From: Oceanobacillus alkalisoli | GTDB taxonomy: Bacteria; Bacillota; Bacilli; Bacillales; Amphibacillaceae | DNA length: 64,000 nucleotides | Assembly (NCBI RefSeq): GCF_021556485.1 | Contig: NZ_JAKGBW010000004.1 | Location: forward strand, 124,001 to 188,000 | Direction of reading: 5' to 3' | Shown here: positions 7,857 to 17,480 of the stretch, piece by piece | How the letters are laid out: each line of letters opens with the position of its first letter | How positions within the stretch are numbered: position 1 is the first letter of the stretch | The notes under the pieces: model-generated | Told to the model about the DNA's origin: nothing | What the model saw: the letters and a program-made list of their open reading frames with translations, nothing else | The model's database searches: none | Translations under genes and position numbers: made by a program

Positions 7857-10262
7857 TTACTTCACTAGATTGATAATGTTAGTACGCACTTTATCTTGGA
7901 TCGCACTGTTTCCGCCTAAGAAGTAAATATCCGGTTTTGTCGGTGTGTTTGATTTCAACCATGTATTTACCGATTTAGGAACTTGGTCGGATAGCGTGAG
8001 CACGAGCGGGCTCCCTTTCTTCGCTGCTAGTGGAGCGGCACTTAGTGCGTCTGCTATATCCATCCCTTGTGCGACGAAGATATTATCTAATTGGTTCTTG
8101 TTGTAATACTTGTTGATGATGGCAAGTCCCGTATCAAAGCGGGCTTTTCCAGAAACGCGTTCGACTTTGCCGGTTAATTTCTTCAGCTCATTTTCCACAT
8201 TAGCGGAAACAGCTGTCTTCCCGCCGATAATTGTTACTTTAGAAACGTTATTTTTCGTAATAAAGTTTCGTGCTTCCTCACTTAATTTCTTCGTATTCGT
8301 AAGCAGGATTGGAATGTTCTTCTCTCCTGCGTATGGTGCGATTGCGAGTGGGTCGGATGACTTCTCGTCTCCTGTTGTAATAAATACTTCATTTACTTTT
8401 TTCTTGGAAGCGACTATATCTGCAACTTTAGCAGCTGTACCGTAACGAAGATCTGCTTCGATTCGTTCTACACGGGAGCTTCTAAACATATCTTGTAGTT
8501 GCTTCTCCACATTTGTAGAAATTGCACCCTTACCACCTAGAATATAAACATATTTCGGTTGAATTCGTTTTAATTCCTGCTCAACAGCTGGTGTTAAGCG
8601 GTCATTTCTCGTTAGCAGTAATGGTGAATCCAGACTTGAAGCGAGCACACTTCCCGTTAATGCGTCAATCGGCAGGTCTCCGCGGCCGATCACAACGTAT
8701 TCCGGCTGCTCCCAGTGCCAGCCATGGTTCGATATGGCTACACTTGTTTCAAAACGGTTCGGTCCTTCAAGCGGGTAAACATCGACATATTCTCCTGCTG
8801 TCACGTAACTGGATGAAACCCAACCGGTTTGTCCAGAGCTTGTACGAACTGGCAGCCAGACGTATTGGTTCACTCGAGAATTATTTCCTCTGTATTCCCC
8901 TGTAATCGTTAATTTCGTTCCTTTTGGAAGACTTGCCACGACACTTGAGCTTGTGCTTGGTTCTTTACGCAAGTTCAATGAGCGTGTATTCGTGTATGCT
9001 GTCTCACCCTTTTTCAGTGATTGGCTGGAATAATGCTGCGGTCCATCCATTTGATACTTATTCGAACGAAAACGCAGTTGACCATTAGATAACTGATATG
9101 GTTCAAGTTTTTGTGTCGGGAACGGTGTAATATCGATTAAGGTTAAATCTCGTAATCTCTTAAACACGTTTTCCTGATAAGCTGTATATGGATTTTCCAA
9201 TGGGTTGTTTCTCGGCAGCATTCCGTTGTAAGCCATAATAGCGAAATACCAATTTTCGATAACCATCGGATCGCCATTATTCACGGTTGGGATAATAGGG
9301 GTTTTAGCATCTTTATAATTCCACTTATCTTTTAAAATACGGATTCCTTCTCGGACGTTAAAGCGGATATCTTCTTTCAAACGTTTGATATATTTATCTT
9401 TTGCGGAACCTTCACTTAAATACATATGGTTGGAAACTTGCATAATACCAATACCGATACAATCATAGCCGAGCAGGGCGTTCGTCCCGTCCCAAGCTAG
9501 TTTTCTACCATCTGTTGTTTTACAACTATTTTTGACACGGCTTGGTACCTCGTTCCAGAATTGTTGCCAGTTACTTTCCTGGTAAGCAATTGCTTTTACA
9601 ATTTCTGGGGATACATTGGCATTCAGAGCTTCTTCTGTTAAAATCTTGTTGATTTCTGCATAAGATGGATTTTTGTATTTATAGTTCACTTGTGCGGCAG
9701 CTTCTTTTTCTTCTGTAATATCTGTGAGGGATGCTTGTCCAGCTTCCACTTGGCTGCCTTTAATCGTAAAGTGCTGCTCCACCATTCCAGATGGTTCGGT
9801 CATTGCATCATCTTCCTCATATTCCGGGTATTCGATTGCGATCCCGTCATTTGTAACGGCAAAATTTGCCCGTTCAAATACGTTAGAAGTGTATACTTTC
9901 TCCACTCCTGCTGGGGATAGCTTTACGACATCAAAGTATAGTCCATTTCCTGAACCATCCATGCGATATGTAATAATACCATAAGTCTCACTCTCTGATT
10001 CTACTTGGTAAAAGTTCGTGACCTGTACAAAGGAGAGTTCTTCTTGATAAAGTTCCTCACCTGAATCTGTAATCCGTATCGTAGCGTTCTCTTCCTCATT
10101 CACTACTTCAACCTGCAAGGTGTCTGTCAGTTCTACATTGTTTTCCCCGAAGTCAAAGGTGATTTCGCCGTTTTCTTCTGCATGTACGTGCTGGAATGAT
10201 AGAATTCCAAATGCCAGGATTGCGACGGCTATAACGAATAACTTGTTAACCTGTTTCTTCAA
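7857..10262 (-). CDS. Secreted SLT-type lytic transglycosylase-like protein with SH3b and three CWB2 repeats
   Basis: Exported wall hydrolase candidate. Residues 1-28 are a signal peptide and about 30-185 an unassigned beta-rich domain. About 205-350 is a goose-lysozyme/SLT fold with likely catalytic Glu229 (AIAYQESNW), GIGIMQVSN near 270-277 and AYNG near 344-347. An SH3b domain follows at about 425-490 (SLNLRKEPSTSSSVV to GWVSSSYV), then three CWB2 repeats from about 497 to the end, the first beginning RFETSVAIS. It would cut or remodel peptidoglycan while bound to the wall. The start codon is TTG at 10262, with GAGGAGG about ten bases upstream and no better ATG nearby. It is transcribed alone, with terminators on both sides. 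Confidence 0.88.
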   Translation of the reverse strand: MKKQVNKLFVIAVAILAFGILSFQHVHAEENGEITFDFGENNVELTDTLQVEVVNEEENATIRITDSGEELYQEELSFVQVTNFYQVESESETYGIITYRMDGSGNGLYFDVVKLSPAGVEKVYTSNVFERANFAVTNDGIAIEYPEYEEDDAMTEPSGMVEQHFTIKGSQVEAGQASLTDITEEKEAAAQVNYKYKNPSYAEINKILTEEALNANVSPEIVKAIAYQESNWQQFWNEVPSRVKNSCKTTDGRKLAWDGTNALLGYDCIGIGIMQVSNHMYLSEGSAKDKYIKRLKEDIRFNVREGIRILKDKWNYKDAKTPIIPTVNNGDPMVIENWYFAIMAYNGMLPRNNPLENPYTAYQENVFKRLRDLTLIDITPFPTQKLEPYQLSNGQLRFRSNKYQMDGPQHYSSQSLKKGETAYTNTRSLNLRKEPSTSSSVVASLPKGTKLTITGEYRGNNSRVNQYVWLPVRTSSGQTGWVSSSYVTAGEYVDVYPLEGPNRFETSVAISNHGWHWEQPEYVVIGRGDLPIDALTGSVLASSLDSPLLLTRNDRLTPAVEQELKRIQPKYVYILGGKGAISTNVEKQLQDMFRSSRVERIEADLRYGTAAKVADIVASKKKVNEVFITTGDEKSSDPLAIAPYAGEKNIPILLTNTKKLSEEARNFITKNNVSKVTIIGGKTAVSANVENELKKLTGKVERVSGKARFDTGLAIINKYYNKNQLDNIFVAQGMDIADALSAAPLAAKKGSPLVLTLSDQVPKSVNTWLKSNTPTKPDIYFLGGNSAIQDKVRTNIINLVK

Positions 10263-10363
10263 TGGTTCGTTTCCTCCTCATCATTTCTATACCTCTAAAG
10301 ATACCATAATTTATACTGGTTTTTCTACCTTGTTTTGACATTTTTCAGACATGTTTTTCCCAT

Positions 10364-10389
10364 AAAAAAGAGGGGGAGTCGAATCCCCC
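10364..10389 (-). terminator. Terminator after the CgeB/GT2 glycosyltransferase gene
   Basis: On the minus strand GGGGGA pairs with TCCCCC around a six-base loop and is followed by a T-rich stretch. It starts four bases after the stop codon at 10394 and ends the wall-polymer transcript. Confidence 0.85.
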
Positions 10390-10393
10390 AGAT

Positions 10394-13123
10394 TTAAGCT
10401 ATTACTTTTGATTTTTTCGTTTTCACCCGTTCCATGCTAAAGTGAACACGGCAGTAGTTGATGAACTCTTCGTATTCGCCTTTCTTCATGCATTTTTCGA
10501 ACATCTCGATAATCGATGCTTTGTCGACTACTTCCTTACGATAGATGTCGTAAATCTGATAGAGGGTCTTCAAGCTTTCTTCCGCTTCTTCCTCTTTCAA
10601 ACGCGGCACTCGGATGAGGTACCAGCCGACAAAATAGCTGTTGAAACGGTCTGTCAGGTACAGGTCAAGCAGACCTTCTTCTCTTAAGAATGCATATCTT
10701 TCTTTTTCCAAGATGAGATATTTTTCAAAGAAACGCTTCGAAATGCTGTTTGTTACCGATGTCGTGACGGCTGCATAGTAAATATGGATAATCCGATCGA
10801 CTGCTTTAAATGTATTACAATTCAAAATGAGCTGCTGGAAAAACAAGGTATCCTGTCCGACCGCTCTTTCCACCATTTGTAAGTTGTTGTCTGCAATGAT
10901 TTCTTTTTTGACGATTAATGCTTGGATACTTTGGGCACGGAGCATCGAGTCGTGCAAATATGCGCGGGTATCGGATACGATGCCGGATGTATCCCATTTG
11001 AACGCGTTCTTCGAGTAGTTCATCACTTTGCGTTCGGTATCGTATTTAATAATGTCACCGACAACAAGGTCAAGGTATGGATTATTTTCCATCTCTTCCA
11101 GCAAGTATGCATAGCTGTCGTTCACTGCTTCGTTATCTGGGTCAAGATAGGTGATGAGATCTGCTTTTGCAAGCTCGAATCCTTTGTTTCTTGGTCGAGA
11201 TGCACTGCCGCTTCCACCGTCCGCGAATTTATATGTTTGGATATTCGGGTAGAGGCGCTCGAGACGATCAACCATCTTCAGTGTCTCGTTATCCGTAGAG
11301 CCATCGTCCACAAGGATAATATCCATATCATGGAAGATAGAGGAACGCTTTAGACTCATGAAGCATTTGCCGTAAAGATGACGGCCATTATTATAAACTG
11401 GAATGATGACGGATAATTTGTATGCTGCACCGTCTTTACGGTCCTCTGCCGGATTCACATCTAGTTCAAGGGAATCAATACTGTAGCCGTTCCCTCTTTC
11501 CAGTGAGCCATCTAACTCAAGCAGTTCTTCTACTGTAAAATCATTCGTGTCAAACACCGTTTTATACTTGTCGTTTACAACCGTTACAAAGTCATGCTCC
11601 ACGCCTTCTTGCAGTTCCCCGTGATTATAGTAGGCGTCTTTCGTAACATAAGCGGAATCGGTATATTTAAAACCGTTGATCAAGTCTTCTAAGTAATACT
11701 CGCCATACTCGTAATCCGGGTGGAAGAAAGTAATATAATCAAATTCTTCGTAATGGTCTTGTATATATTCTTGTGTCACGATTGTTTTATGCGGATAAGA
11801 TTGACGCTCGAAATTCTCAGCTATGTTGTCGTCTTCTTGTTCGACTACGACCGCGATTTTTCGATCTTTAATAAAAGACTGCTCGTAACCGATTTTTTGC
11901 AGCAAGTCGTTTAAGCGGTGGAATGTCGTATGCTGCCTCATGACCGTCCGTACGCCTTCCATCTGGTGCATGTACAATTCCTTATCCGTCACGTTATTCA
12001 TGATGTCTTTAATTTCTTCGGAGCTGTCGATCATGAAGATATTCGGGAATAAATTATTGATACCGAGACTATAATTCGAGAGGATCAGGTTCCCCATTGC
12101 CTGCAGCTCATAAACTCGGTTTGCGAACATCGTCTCACTCTTCTGGACGGAATTCAGATTGATGACCCAGTTATACAGTTTGAACACTTTCTGTAATGTC
12201 TGGTGCTCGATGCTTGGCGATAAATGACGTATATATTTCCGCGGGAAAAAATGTCGATTCAAGTTCAGATGATAGTTCCGGTCGATGATTTTTAATTCTT
12301 TATCTGCATGGATGACTCCGTCGAAAATCATTTTCGTATCTTTTTGACGATGCGGATATTTCTCATACCAGGACCCGGCAAAGATTGCCCCGTCCAGTTT
12401 CTCCGTCTGCTTCATTCCAACGGGGTTATTGTAAATCGGGTTGAAGCCGAATTCGAGGGCGAAGACATTGTCATTATTACAGTATTCTCTATAATCATTG
12501 ATCTTTTCCTTCGCGGTCGTGAAAATATAATCACAGTACTTCGCGATATCGACGAATGCCTCGTAATTTGTCGGGTCTTCCTTCGAGTAGAAAACAATTT
12601 TTATATTTTTCGTGCGGTAGTAAGAAATCATGTCATATAATTCTTCACGGAGCTTCGTATTGTTCGGATTCCCTAGCCCCTTCCAGGACAGGTCAAGACC
12701 TTTCCAGGCGGAGGCGACGATGAATACGTCGATGTCCTCATGCTCCTTGTAATTCTCTCTTGTAATGTAAACCATGTTTGCGGCATTCTCGTAAGAATAA
12801 AAGAGAAATTCATCAGCGATGATTCCAATTTTTAAATCAATCGGTTGATAGTAACGTCCACCGTTTGTGACAGGGACCGTATCAAGGATTGGTTGAATTC
12901 TTTCTAAGAAATCGACATCACTCTTCTCTTCCTTAAGCTGTTGATAACCCATCGCCAGTTCTTCTGGACTCAATTGTTCAATAGCTTTTTCAGAGAGTTT
13001 CAGTAAGCCAGGATCAACCTCTACTCCTGCATCCTGAAGCATTTCCACTTCTTTCAGCATGCGATTCAGCAGTTCCCTCTTCTTATTTTGAATTGTCTTT
13101 AGTCTTGTCTTATTGGAATACAT
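10394..13123 (-). CDS. CgeB-like / GT2 fusion glycosyltransferase
   Basis: Large cytoplasmic glycosyltransferase with two modules. Residues about 85-410 resemble the CgeB/DUF3880 group: a domain that begins YYQPIDLKIGIIADEF, contains KIVFYSKEDPTNYEAF, and has the C-terminal half of a GT-B fold (ETMFANRVYELQAMGNLIL). Residues about 569-800 form a GT-A family 2 domain with SVIIPVYNNG, VDDGSTD (Asp606/607) and DPDN (661-664). The N-terminal 80 residues are likely coiled coil. It follows the methyltransferase gene directly, the TAG stop abutting this ATG, with AAGGAG seven bases upstream inside the preceding gene, so the two are translationally coupled. It probably extends or decorates the wall polymer exported by TagGH. 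The acceptor is unknown. Confidence 0.85.
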   Translation of the reverse strand: MYSNKTRLKTIQNKKRELLNRMLKEVEMLQDAGVEVDPGLLKLSEKAIEQLSPEELAMGYQQLKEEKSDVDFLERIQPILDTVPVTNGGRYYQPIDLKIGIIADEFLFYSYENAANMVYITRENYKEHEDIDVFIVASAWKGLDLSWKGLGNPNNTKLREELYDMISYYRTKNIKIVFYSKEDPTNYEAFVDIAKYCDYIFTTAKEKINDYREYCNNDNVFALEFGFNPIYNNPVGMKQTEKLDGAIFAGSWYEKYPHRQKDTKMIFDGVIHADKELKIIDRNYHLNLNRHFFPRKYIRHLSPSIEHQTLQKVFKLYNWVINLNSVQKSETMFANRVYELQAMGNLILSNYSLGINNLFPNIFMIDSSEEIKDIMNNVTDKELYMHQMEGVRTVMRQHTTFHRLNDLLQKIGYEQSFIKDRKIAVVVEQEDDNIAENFERQSYPHKTIVTQEYIQDHYEEFDYITFFHPDYEYGEYYLEDLINGFKYTDSAYVTKDAYYNHGELQEGVEHDFVTVVNDKYKTVFDTNDFTVEELLELDGSLERGNGYSIDSLELDVNPAEDRKDGAAYKLSVIIPVYNNGRHLYGKCFMSLKRSSIFHDMDIILVDDGSTDNETLKMVDRLERLYPNIQTYKFADGGSGSASRPRNKGFELAKADLITYLDPDNEAVNDSYAYLLEEMENNPYLDLVVGDIIKYDTERKVMNYSKNAFKWDTSGIVSDTRAYLHDSMLRAQSIQALIVKKEIIADNNLQMVERAVGQDTLFFQQLILNCNTFKAVDRIIHIYYAAVTTSVTNSISKRFFEKYLILEKERYAFLREEGLLDLYLTDRFNSYFVGWYLIRVPRLKEEEAEESLKTLYQIYDIYRKEVVDKASIIEMFEKCMKKGEYEEFINYCRVHFSMERVKTKKSKVIA

Positions 13124-14032
13124 CTAATTACTCCTTTTTCTTCGCCATTTCCAATATTTCGTCGTTAGTTTTCCTAACTTCGATGACTTCAAGTTGTTGT
13201 ATTTCATACGCAGGCTTTTGATTTCTTCTTCGAGCTGATCGAAATTCCGGAGCAGATTTTCTTCGGCCTGGTATTGCTGGTAAAGCTCTTGCTGGGCTCT
13301 TACCTTTTCCATCTTTTCCTGAAGGTATTTATCTTCTGTACTGTCTTTCAGCTCATCCCGTTCTTCCTTTAATGCGAGCAGCTGCTTCACATATTTCCGT
13401 TCATGTTGGACGAGGGCTGTCTCAAGTTCCGTAAGCATTGCTTCGTCGATTGGTTTATTCGTTAATGTCTCGTCCTTCTCGTAGAGGGCACCGACCCAAC
13501 CGTTCAGGAATTTCACCTCGGATAGATGGAGTTCGTTCGTCTGGAACGCATATAAATCTTTAACATAATACGTATGTTTGTGGTCGAAATAATCATTTAT
13601 TCCGAATGGTACGGTGATGATCAGCTTCCCGCCAGGATTCAGCAAGGTAACTGCCTTCTCGATAAAACGTTCGGGATCGGATAGGTGTTCAAGAATTTCA
13701 CCCATGATGACACAATCAAAGGTCGTGTCGAAGGTGTGGCTCACAAAATTATCATGAATCAGTTCCAGATGTTTTCTTGTTGGAGCTTCTTCTTGTTCGA
13801 GCTGCTCTTTTGCATAGTTAATCGCATCTTCTAAAACATCGATGCCCGTAACCTGCTTCCCTTCTCTAGCAAGCAGAATGGAAACAAGTCCTTGGGAGCA
13901 GCCGACATCCAGTATCGTTTCACCTTTACTTGATGCCAGTATCCAGTGAATCCGGTCCCTTACCTTCTTTCCGAACTCTGTTCCCAGCTCATCATAATAT
14001 GCTTCACTAACTCGATCCGTGTTTTTCTTCAT
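13124..14032 (-). CDS. SAM-dependent methyltransferase with C-terminal coiled coil
   Basis: Class I methyltransferase: the N-terminal Rossmann domain has ILDVGCSQGLVSILLA (SAM-binding glycine motif, about residues 57-72), an acidic VTGIDVLEDA strand end and a VIMGEILEHL segment. Residues about 200-290 are strongly charged and heptad-like (coiled coil), ending in a basic tail WKWRRKRSN. Such fusions are seen in polysaccharide loci, where they methylate a sugar or set chain length; that role is inferred here. The ATG at 14032 lies 26 bases inside the upstream gene, with GGAG nine bases before it, and its stop abuts the next start. It belongs to the operon 15299 to 10394. Confidence 0.82.
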   Translation of the reverse strand: MKKNTDRVSEAYYDELGTEFGKKVRDRIHWILASSKGETILDVGCSQGLVSILLAREGKQVTGIDVLEDAINYAKEQLEQEEAPTRKHLELIHDNFVSHTFDTTFDCVIMGEILEHLSDPERFIEKAVTLLNPGGKLIITVPFGINDYFDHKHTYYVKDLYAFQTNELHLSEVKFLNGWVGALYEKDETLTNKPIDEAMLTELETALVQHERKYVKQLLALKEERDELKDSTEDKYLQEKMEKVRAQQELYQQYQAEENLLRNFDQLEEEIKSLRMKYNNLKSSKLGKLTTKYWKWRRKRSN

Positions 14033-15299
14033 GTTCTAGAACTCCAATCTCACCTATATGTATTTCTTTTGTCTTACCAGTGACCTTCTCACCTGAGGGC
14101 AGCATGATGAAGTATTTTATAAAGTATCTTCCAGGCTCTTCCGGTCTATAGGTCATGGTTTGCTTTCCTTGATACATTATTTTATCAATAACTTTGCCAT
14201 TATAATAGGTATAATAAGCAAATTTAACATTCAATGCGGTATCAAGGTTCAAAGCAAAGTGGATTTCACCGTCTTTTTGTTCAATAGCAGGATTGCAAAT
14301 GACATTCGTGTCACTGATGAAATGTTCGCCTACATCTTCTCTGTACACGGTATGGTCACCCTTTACGAGACAATAGGCAACCGTAACGTGAGTTGGCTTA
14401 GATAAATTTAAATGAAAAAGATGCTTGTTGTTATCGAAATTCATTTCTTTTAAAATATCATCTTCTTCGTAAATGCGAATTTTCGCTGTGTAACCGGCTG
14501 GCGGTACGTTGTCTGTCGTCATCCGGAATACATTATCTGCAAACTCATAATGAACAGGATGGACCGTGAACCCATGGATAAGATCCAGCAGTTTATTAAC
14601 GATGAAATCCGGGTAATATTTTGCTATATCGCCATGACTCTTAATATTTTCATCCAGCAATAAGGTGTACGGATGATTTCGTTTATCCATCTCCTCGACT
14701 AGAGGAACGATATGATCGGGGTATTGCTTGTCATGAACGCTTCCTAGAATGGTGAGGAGTGTCTCGTTATTCGTATCCAGCTGGTTATAAATCACATTGT
14801 TGAGCTCTGCCACTTTCGCTTCATCGTCCACGTCGCCGAGCATGTATGCTGCGGTTTCTTTGGCATATTGTGTAATATATTCCGCGATTCGCGTTTGCGG
14901 GGCGCCAGCGATTGCTTGGCCGAATTTATATTTTAATGCATAGTAAAGGGCTGCACTTGCCCCTTTTGATGTGCCCGCCGTGATTACTTTTGCTTTATCG
15001 ATATGAAGCTTTGATATCGTGTCCTCGATTAGTTCGCTGACAGACTGTTCAAAGTCGAAGCTCATTTCTTTCCCTAAGTAGTAGCTGCCGCGGGTGCTGT
15101 CCTTATCGAGGATAAACAGCTTATGGGCATCTATTCTCCTTAAGGTACGAACATAGTTATAACGGTACTGGTTCAGAGATCTCACCGGTGCGAATCCAGA
15201 AAAGACAATGATTAAATAATCCGTATTGTACGCTGCTTCTTCCAAGACATAGGTTACTTCTTTTGTGCTTCCTTGATAAGTTGATTCGTTAAAAATCAT
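14007..15299 (-). CDS. Alpha/beta-hydrolase-fold protein, Asp2-like
   Basis: Residues about 25-230 look like an alpha/beta hydrolase: VITAGTSKGASAALYYALKY carries a nucleophile-elbow-like G-T-S-K-G-A, and KSHGDIAKYYPDF near 225-237 could supply the late His. The rest is beta-rich. The arrangement resembles accessory Sec protein Asp2 and related hydrolases found in Bacillaceae wall-glycan loci, where Asp2 acts as a sugar O-acetyltransferase; here only the fold is supported. It is the first gene of the three-gene unit 15299 to 10394 and overlaps the methyltransferase by 26 bases. A GCTTCCGC-type repeat separates it from tagH. Confidence 0.65.
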   Translation of the reverse strand: MIFNESTYQGSTKEVTYVLEEAAYNTDYLIIVFSGFAPVRSLNQYRYNYVRTLRRIDAHKLFILDKDSTRGSYYLGKEMSFDFEQSVSELIEDTISKLHIDKAKVITAGTSKGASAALYYALKYKFGQAIAGAPQTRIAEYITQYAKETAAYMLGDVDDEAKVAELNNVIYNQLDTNNETLLTILGSVHDKQYPDHIVPLVEEMDKRNHPYTLLLDENIKSHGDIAKYYPDFIVNKLLDLIHGFTVHPVHYEFADNVFRMTTDNVPPAGYTAKIRIYEEDDILKEMNFDNNKHLFHLNLSKPTHVTVAYCLVKGDHTVYREDVGEHFISDTNVICNPAIEQKDGEIHFALNLDTALNVKFAYYTYYNGKVIDKIMYQGKQTMTYRPEEPGRYFIKYFIMLPSGEKVTGKTKEIHIGEIGVLEHEEKHGSS

Positions 15300-15324
15300 G
15301 CTGTGTCTCCCCTTTAGCTTTAGT

Positions 15325-15440
15325 TATAGCTACATGCAGCTTCAGCGCCCAGCGACTGGCGAGACGCCCTTCACCTTCGTGCGATAAAGGAGACTTGCCG
15401 ATTGGCCTTGCCAAACGTCGCTAAACGGGCGCTTCCGCTT
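15325..15440. repeat. GCTTCCGC-ended dispersed repeat, copy 1
   Basis: The segment opens near GCTTCAGCGCCCAGCGACT and ends in GGGCGCTTCCGCTTTTG, the two ends seen again at 18780-18953. It lies between the tagH stop and the Asp2-like gene. Related copies or fragments are at 26487, 54568, 57541 and 63905. It is noncoding and probably an element spread through Bacillaceae intergenic regions. Confidence 0.65.
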
Positions 15441-15445
15441 TTGGT

Positions 15446-16372
15446 TTAGTAGCCTAATCCTAAAAGGACCCCCAGTACTGCCACAATAGACAGCATGACC
15501 CCGCTTGTAACGAGATTTTTTGTGTTTCTTTTTTTGATATTTTCTTTTCGTGGAACTAATTCATTGTCTGGTGTGCTTGTTTGACTTGCGAGCATTTTAT
15601 TTTTATAAGCTCGTTTTTCTTTTGTACTTAATTTATTAAACCAGTTAATGAACTTCTGGTATTCTTTCTGTACCTCTCCTGAATCACCCATCATCTTCAT
15701 TTCCCCGTAGTGGATCCAAATTGCTGTATCACAGAATTGCTTCACTTGGGCAGCCGAGTGACTGATGAAGAAGATTGTTTTGCCGCGCTCTCTAAATTCA
15801 TTCATTTTCTCTAAGCTGCGCTGGGCATAAGTCGAGTCACCAACGGATAATGCTTCGTCAATGACTAAAACGTCAGGATCTGTATGAACGGAAATCGCGA
15901 ACCCGAGACGGGAGCGCATTCCGCTTGAATAGTTTTTCACCGGTTGCTTAATATAATCACCAATTTCGGCGAATTCAATGATATCCGGTGTGAGCCGTTC
16001 AATTTCCTCATCCTTCAAGCCGTGCATCATACATTTCAGCTGAATGTTTTCAATACCTGTCAGGTTATTGTTTAACCCTGCCGAAATAGCAATCAAGGAC
16101 GTTTCCCCATTGATTGTGATTTCACCGCTTGTCGGTTGAATGACGCGGGCAAGCATATTCGAAATAGTCGATTTCCCGGAGCCGTTCAGGCCGATAATCC
16201 CGACACTTTCTCCTTCATATACTTTGAAGGAGACATCTTTAACAGCGACGAATTCTCTTCGCTGCTTCCTGCGCTCAATTGAAAAGAGTTCCATTAGTTT
16301 CTCTTTCTGCTTGGCATGCATTTCGAATGCTTTATATACATTTTTAAATTCTACTTTTAGTTGTTTTTTCAT
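15446..16372 (-). CDS. tagH: Teichoic acid export ABC transporter ATPase TagH
   Basis: ATP-binding subunit of the wall teichoic acid or related polymer exporter. The Walker A motif is GLNGSGKST (residues 61-69), the signature is YSSGMRSRLG, Walker B is DVLVIDEALSVGD, and ISHS is the switch region. The early segment EKLMELFSIERRKQRREFVAVKDVSF matches the polysaccharide-export ABC subclass. A single C-terminal membrane segment (about 288-306) follows a basic linker; B. subtilis TagH also carries an extra C-terminal region with a membrane segment, although a longer one. It lies 16 bases downstream of tagG and forms its complex with it. Confidence 0.93.
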   Translation of the reverse strand: MKKQLKVEFKNVYKAFEMHAKQKEKLMELFSIERRKQRREFVAVKDVSFKVYEGESVGIIGLNGSGKSTISNMLARVIQPTSGEITINGETSLIAISAGLNNNLTGIENIQLKCMMHGLKDEEIERLTPDIIEFAEIGDYIKQPVKNYSSGMRSRLGFAISVHTDPDVLVIDEALSVGDSTYAQRSLEKMNEFRERGKTIFFISHSAAQVKQFCDTAIWIHYGEMKMMGDSGEVQKEYQKFINWFNKLSTKEKRAYKNKMLASQTSTPDNELVPRKENIKKRNTKNLVTSGVMLSIVAVLGVLLGLGY

Positions 16373-16388
16373 AACTGACCCTCATTTA

Positions 16389-17219
16389 TTATAAATAATC
16401 TACGAAATTCTTCCGGAACTTCAAATGGACGCTGGAACCGATGACGAGAATGGTCAAAGTTAGTGTCCAGAAGTAGATAAGATAGAGTGGGTCTTCAAAG
16501 AACCAGCCTCTTCCCAGGAAGGAATCTCTGAAACCTTCAATAATATAGTAAATCGGGTTCAACTGCAGGACGTCAGCCATCCAGTCCGGAACGCGTCCAC
16601 CTGCCGGGTCCCAAAGGATTGGAGATAAGTACAGAATCATCCGTACCATCGACTGCAGGAGCATCTGATAGTCCCGTATTAACGTCGATATCGTAGAACT
16701 GAGTAATGCAAAAGCAAACAGGAAAGCGAACATACTAATGATATAATAAATGATTTGTATGAAATAAATCGTCAGTGTGAACCCGTAAAAGAATAATACG
16801 ATCATCAACAGTGTCATTAAGATGAAAAACTGCAAGCTGTTGCCGATAATCCGGATGGTCGGCAGTAAGCTGACAGGGAAATTCATTTTGGAAACCATGT
16901 TCACTTTTTGATAGACACTGTTTGAGCCTTGGATGATGGATGGGCTGATGAAGAACCAAGGAATGAGTCCCATTAGCATCCATAGGAAAAAGGGAATTTC
17001 ACCGGTTGATGTTTGTACCGGTTCTCCCCCTCTGATTCCTAATCCAAATACAAACCAGTAAATGCTTACTTGAATGGCTGGGTTGATGACTTGCCAGAGT
17101 GATCCGAGGTAATGTAGTTGGTACATTCCTTTGATGTCAAAGCTGGCCATTCGGAAAATAAGATCTTTATGGTCAAGTTGTTCCTTGACTACTTGTCTTA
17201 CTGAATTAAACATATGCAT
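16389..17219 (-). CDS. tagG: Teichoic acid export ABC transporter permease TagG
   Basis: ABC-2 type permease with six membrane segments and length 276, usual for TagG. Conserved features include the early HYLGSLWQVINPAIQVSIYWFVFG and the PLIWDP-like SPILWDPAGGRVPDWM before the last helices. It pairs with TagH to flip the lipid-linked wall polymer outward. The start ATG at 17219 has AAAGGA a few bases upstream; a second ATG two codons in is also possible. A large hairpin repeat separates it from the upstream dehydrogenase gene, so tagGH may have its own promoter. Confidence 0.93.
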   Translation of the reverse strand: MHMFNSVRQVVKEQLDHKDLIFRMASFDIKGMYQLHYLGSLWQVINPAIQVSIYWFVFGLGIRGGEPVQTSTGEIPFFLWMLMGLIPWFFISPSIIQGSNSVYQKVNMVSKMNFPVSLLPTIRIIGNSLQFFILMTLLMIVLFFYGFTLTIYFIQIIYYIISMFAFLFAFALLSSTISTLIRDYQMLLQSMVRMILYLSPILWDPAGGRVPDWMADVLQLNPIYYIIEGFRDSFLGRGWFFEDPLYLIYFWTLTLTILVIGSSVHLKFRKNFVDYL

Positions 17220-17274
17220 TAGCTTCCTTTATAAAATAATTTATACATTTAAAAAATCCTTTTACCTGTGCCTC

Positions 17275-17432
17275 AAACCCCGCTCCAGGAATATACTTCG
17301 CTTTCCACGGGCAATGAAGAATTGCAGTTCATTCTTCACTGCTGATGAGCCTCCTCGCGCTGGCGCGCTGCGGGGTCTCATCGATGCCTCTGCTCCCGTT
17401 GGAGTCTCCGTATATTCCCGGAGCTGAAAAAG
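17275..17432 (-). repeat. GACCCCGCAG-core hairpin repeat, copy C
   Basis: Noncoding element between tagG and the dehydrogenase gene. Its core, read on the minus strand, contains GAGACCCCGCAGCGCG. Its ends, 17282-17296 and 17410-17424, are complementary over 15 bases with one mismatch (GCTCCAGGAATATAC against GTATATTCCCGGAGC). Two more copies with different end stems are at 33608 and 33821. Confidence 0.7.
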
Positions 17433-17480
17433 AGTAAGCCACTTCCAACCTAAATTAGTTTAAAGACACGTTAAAGACTT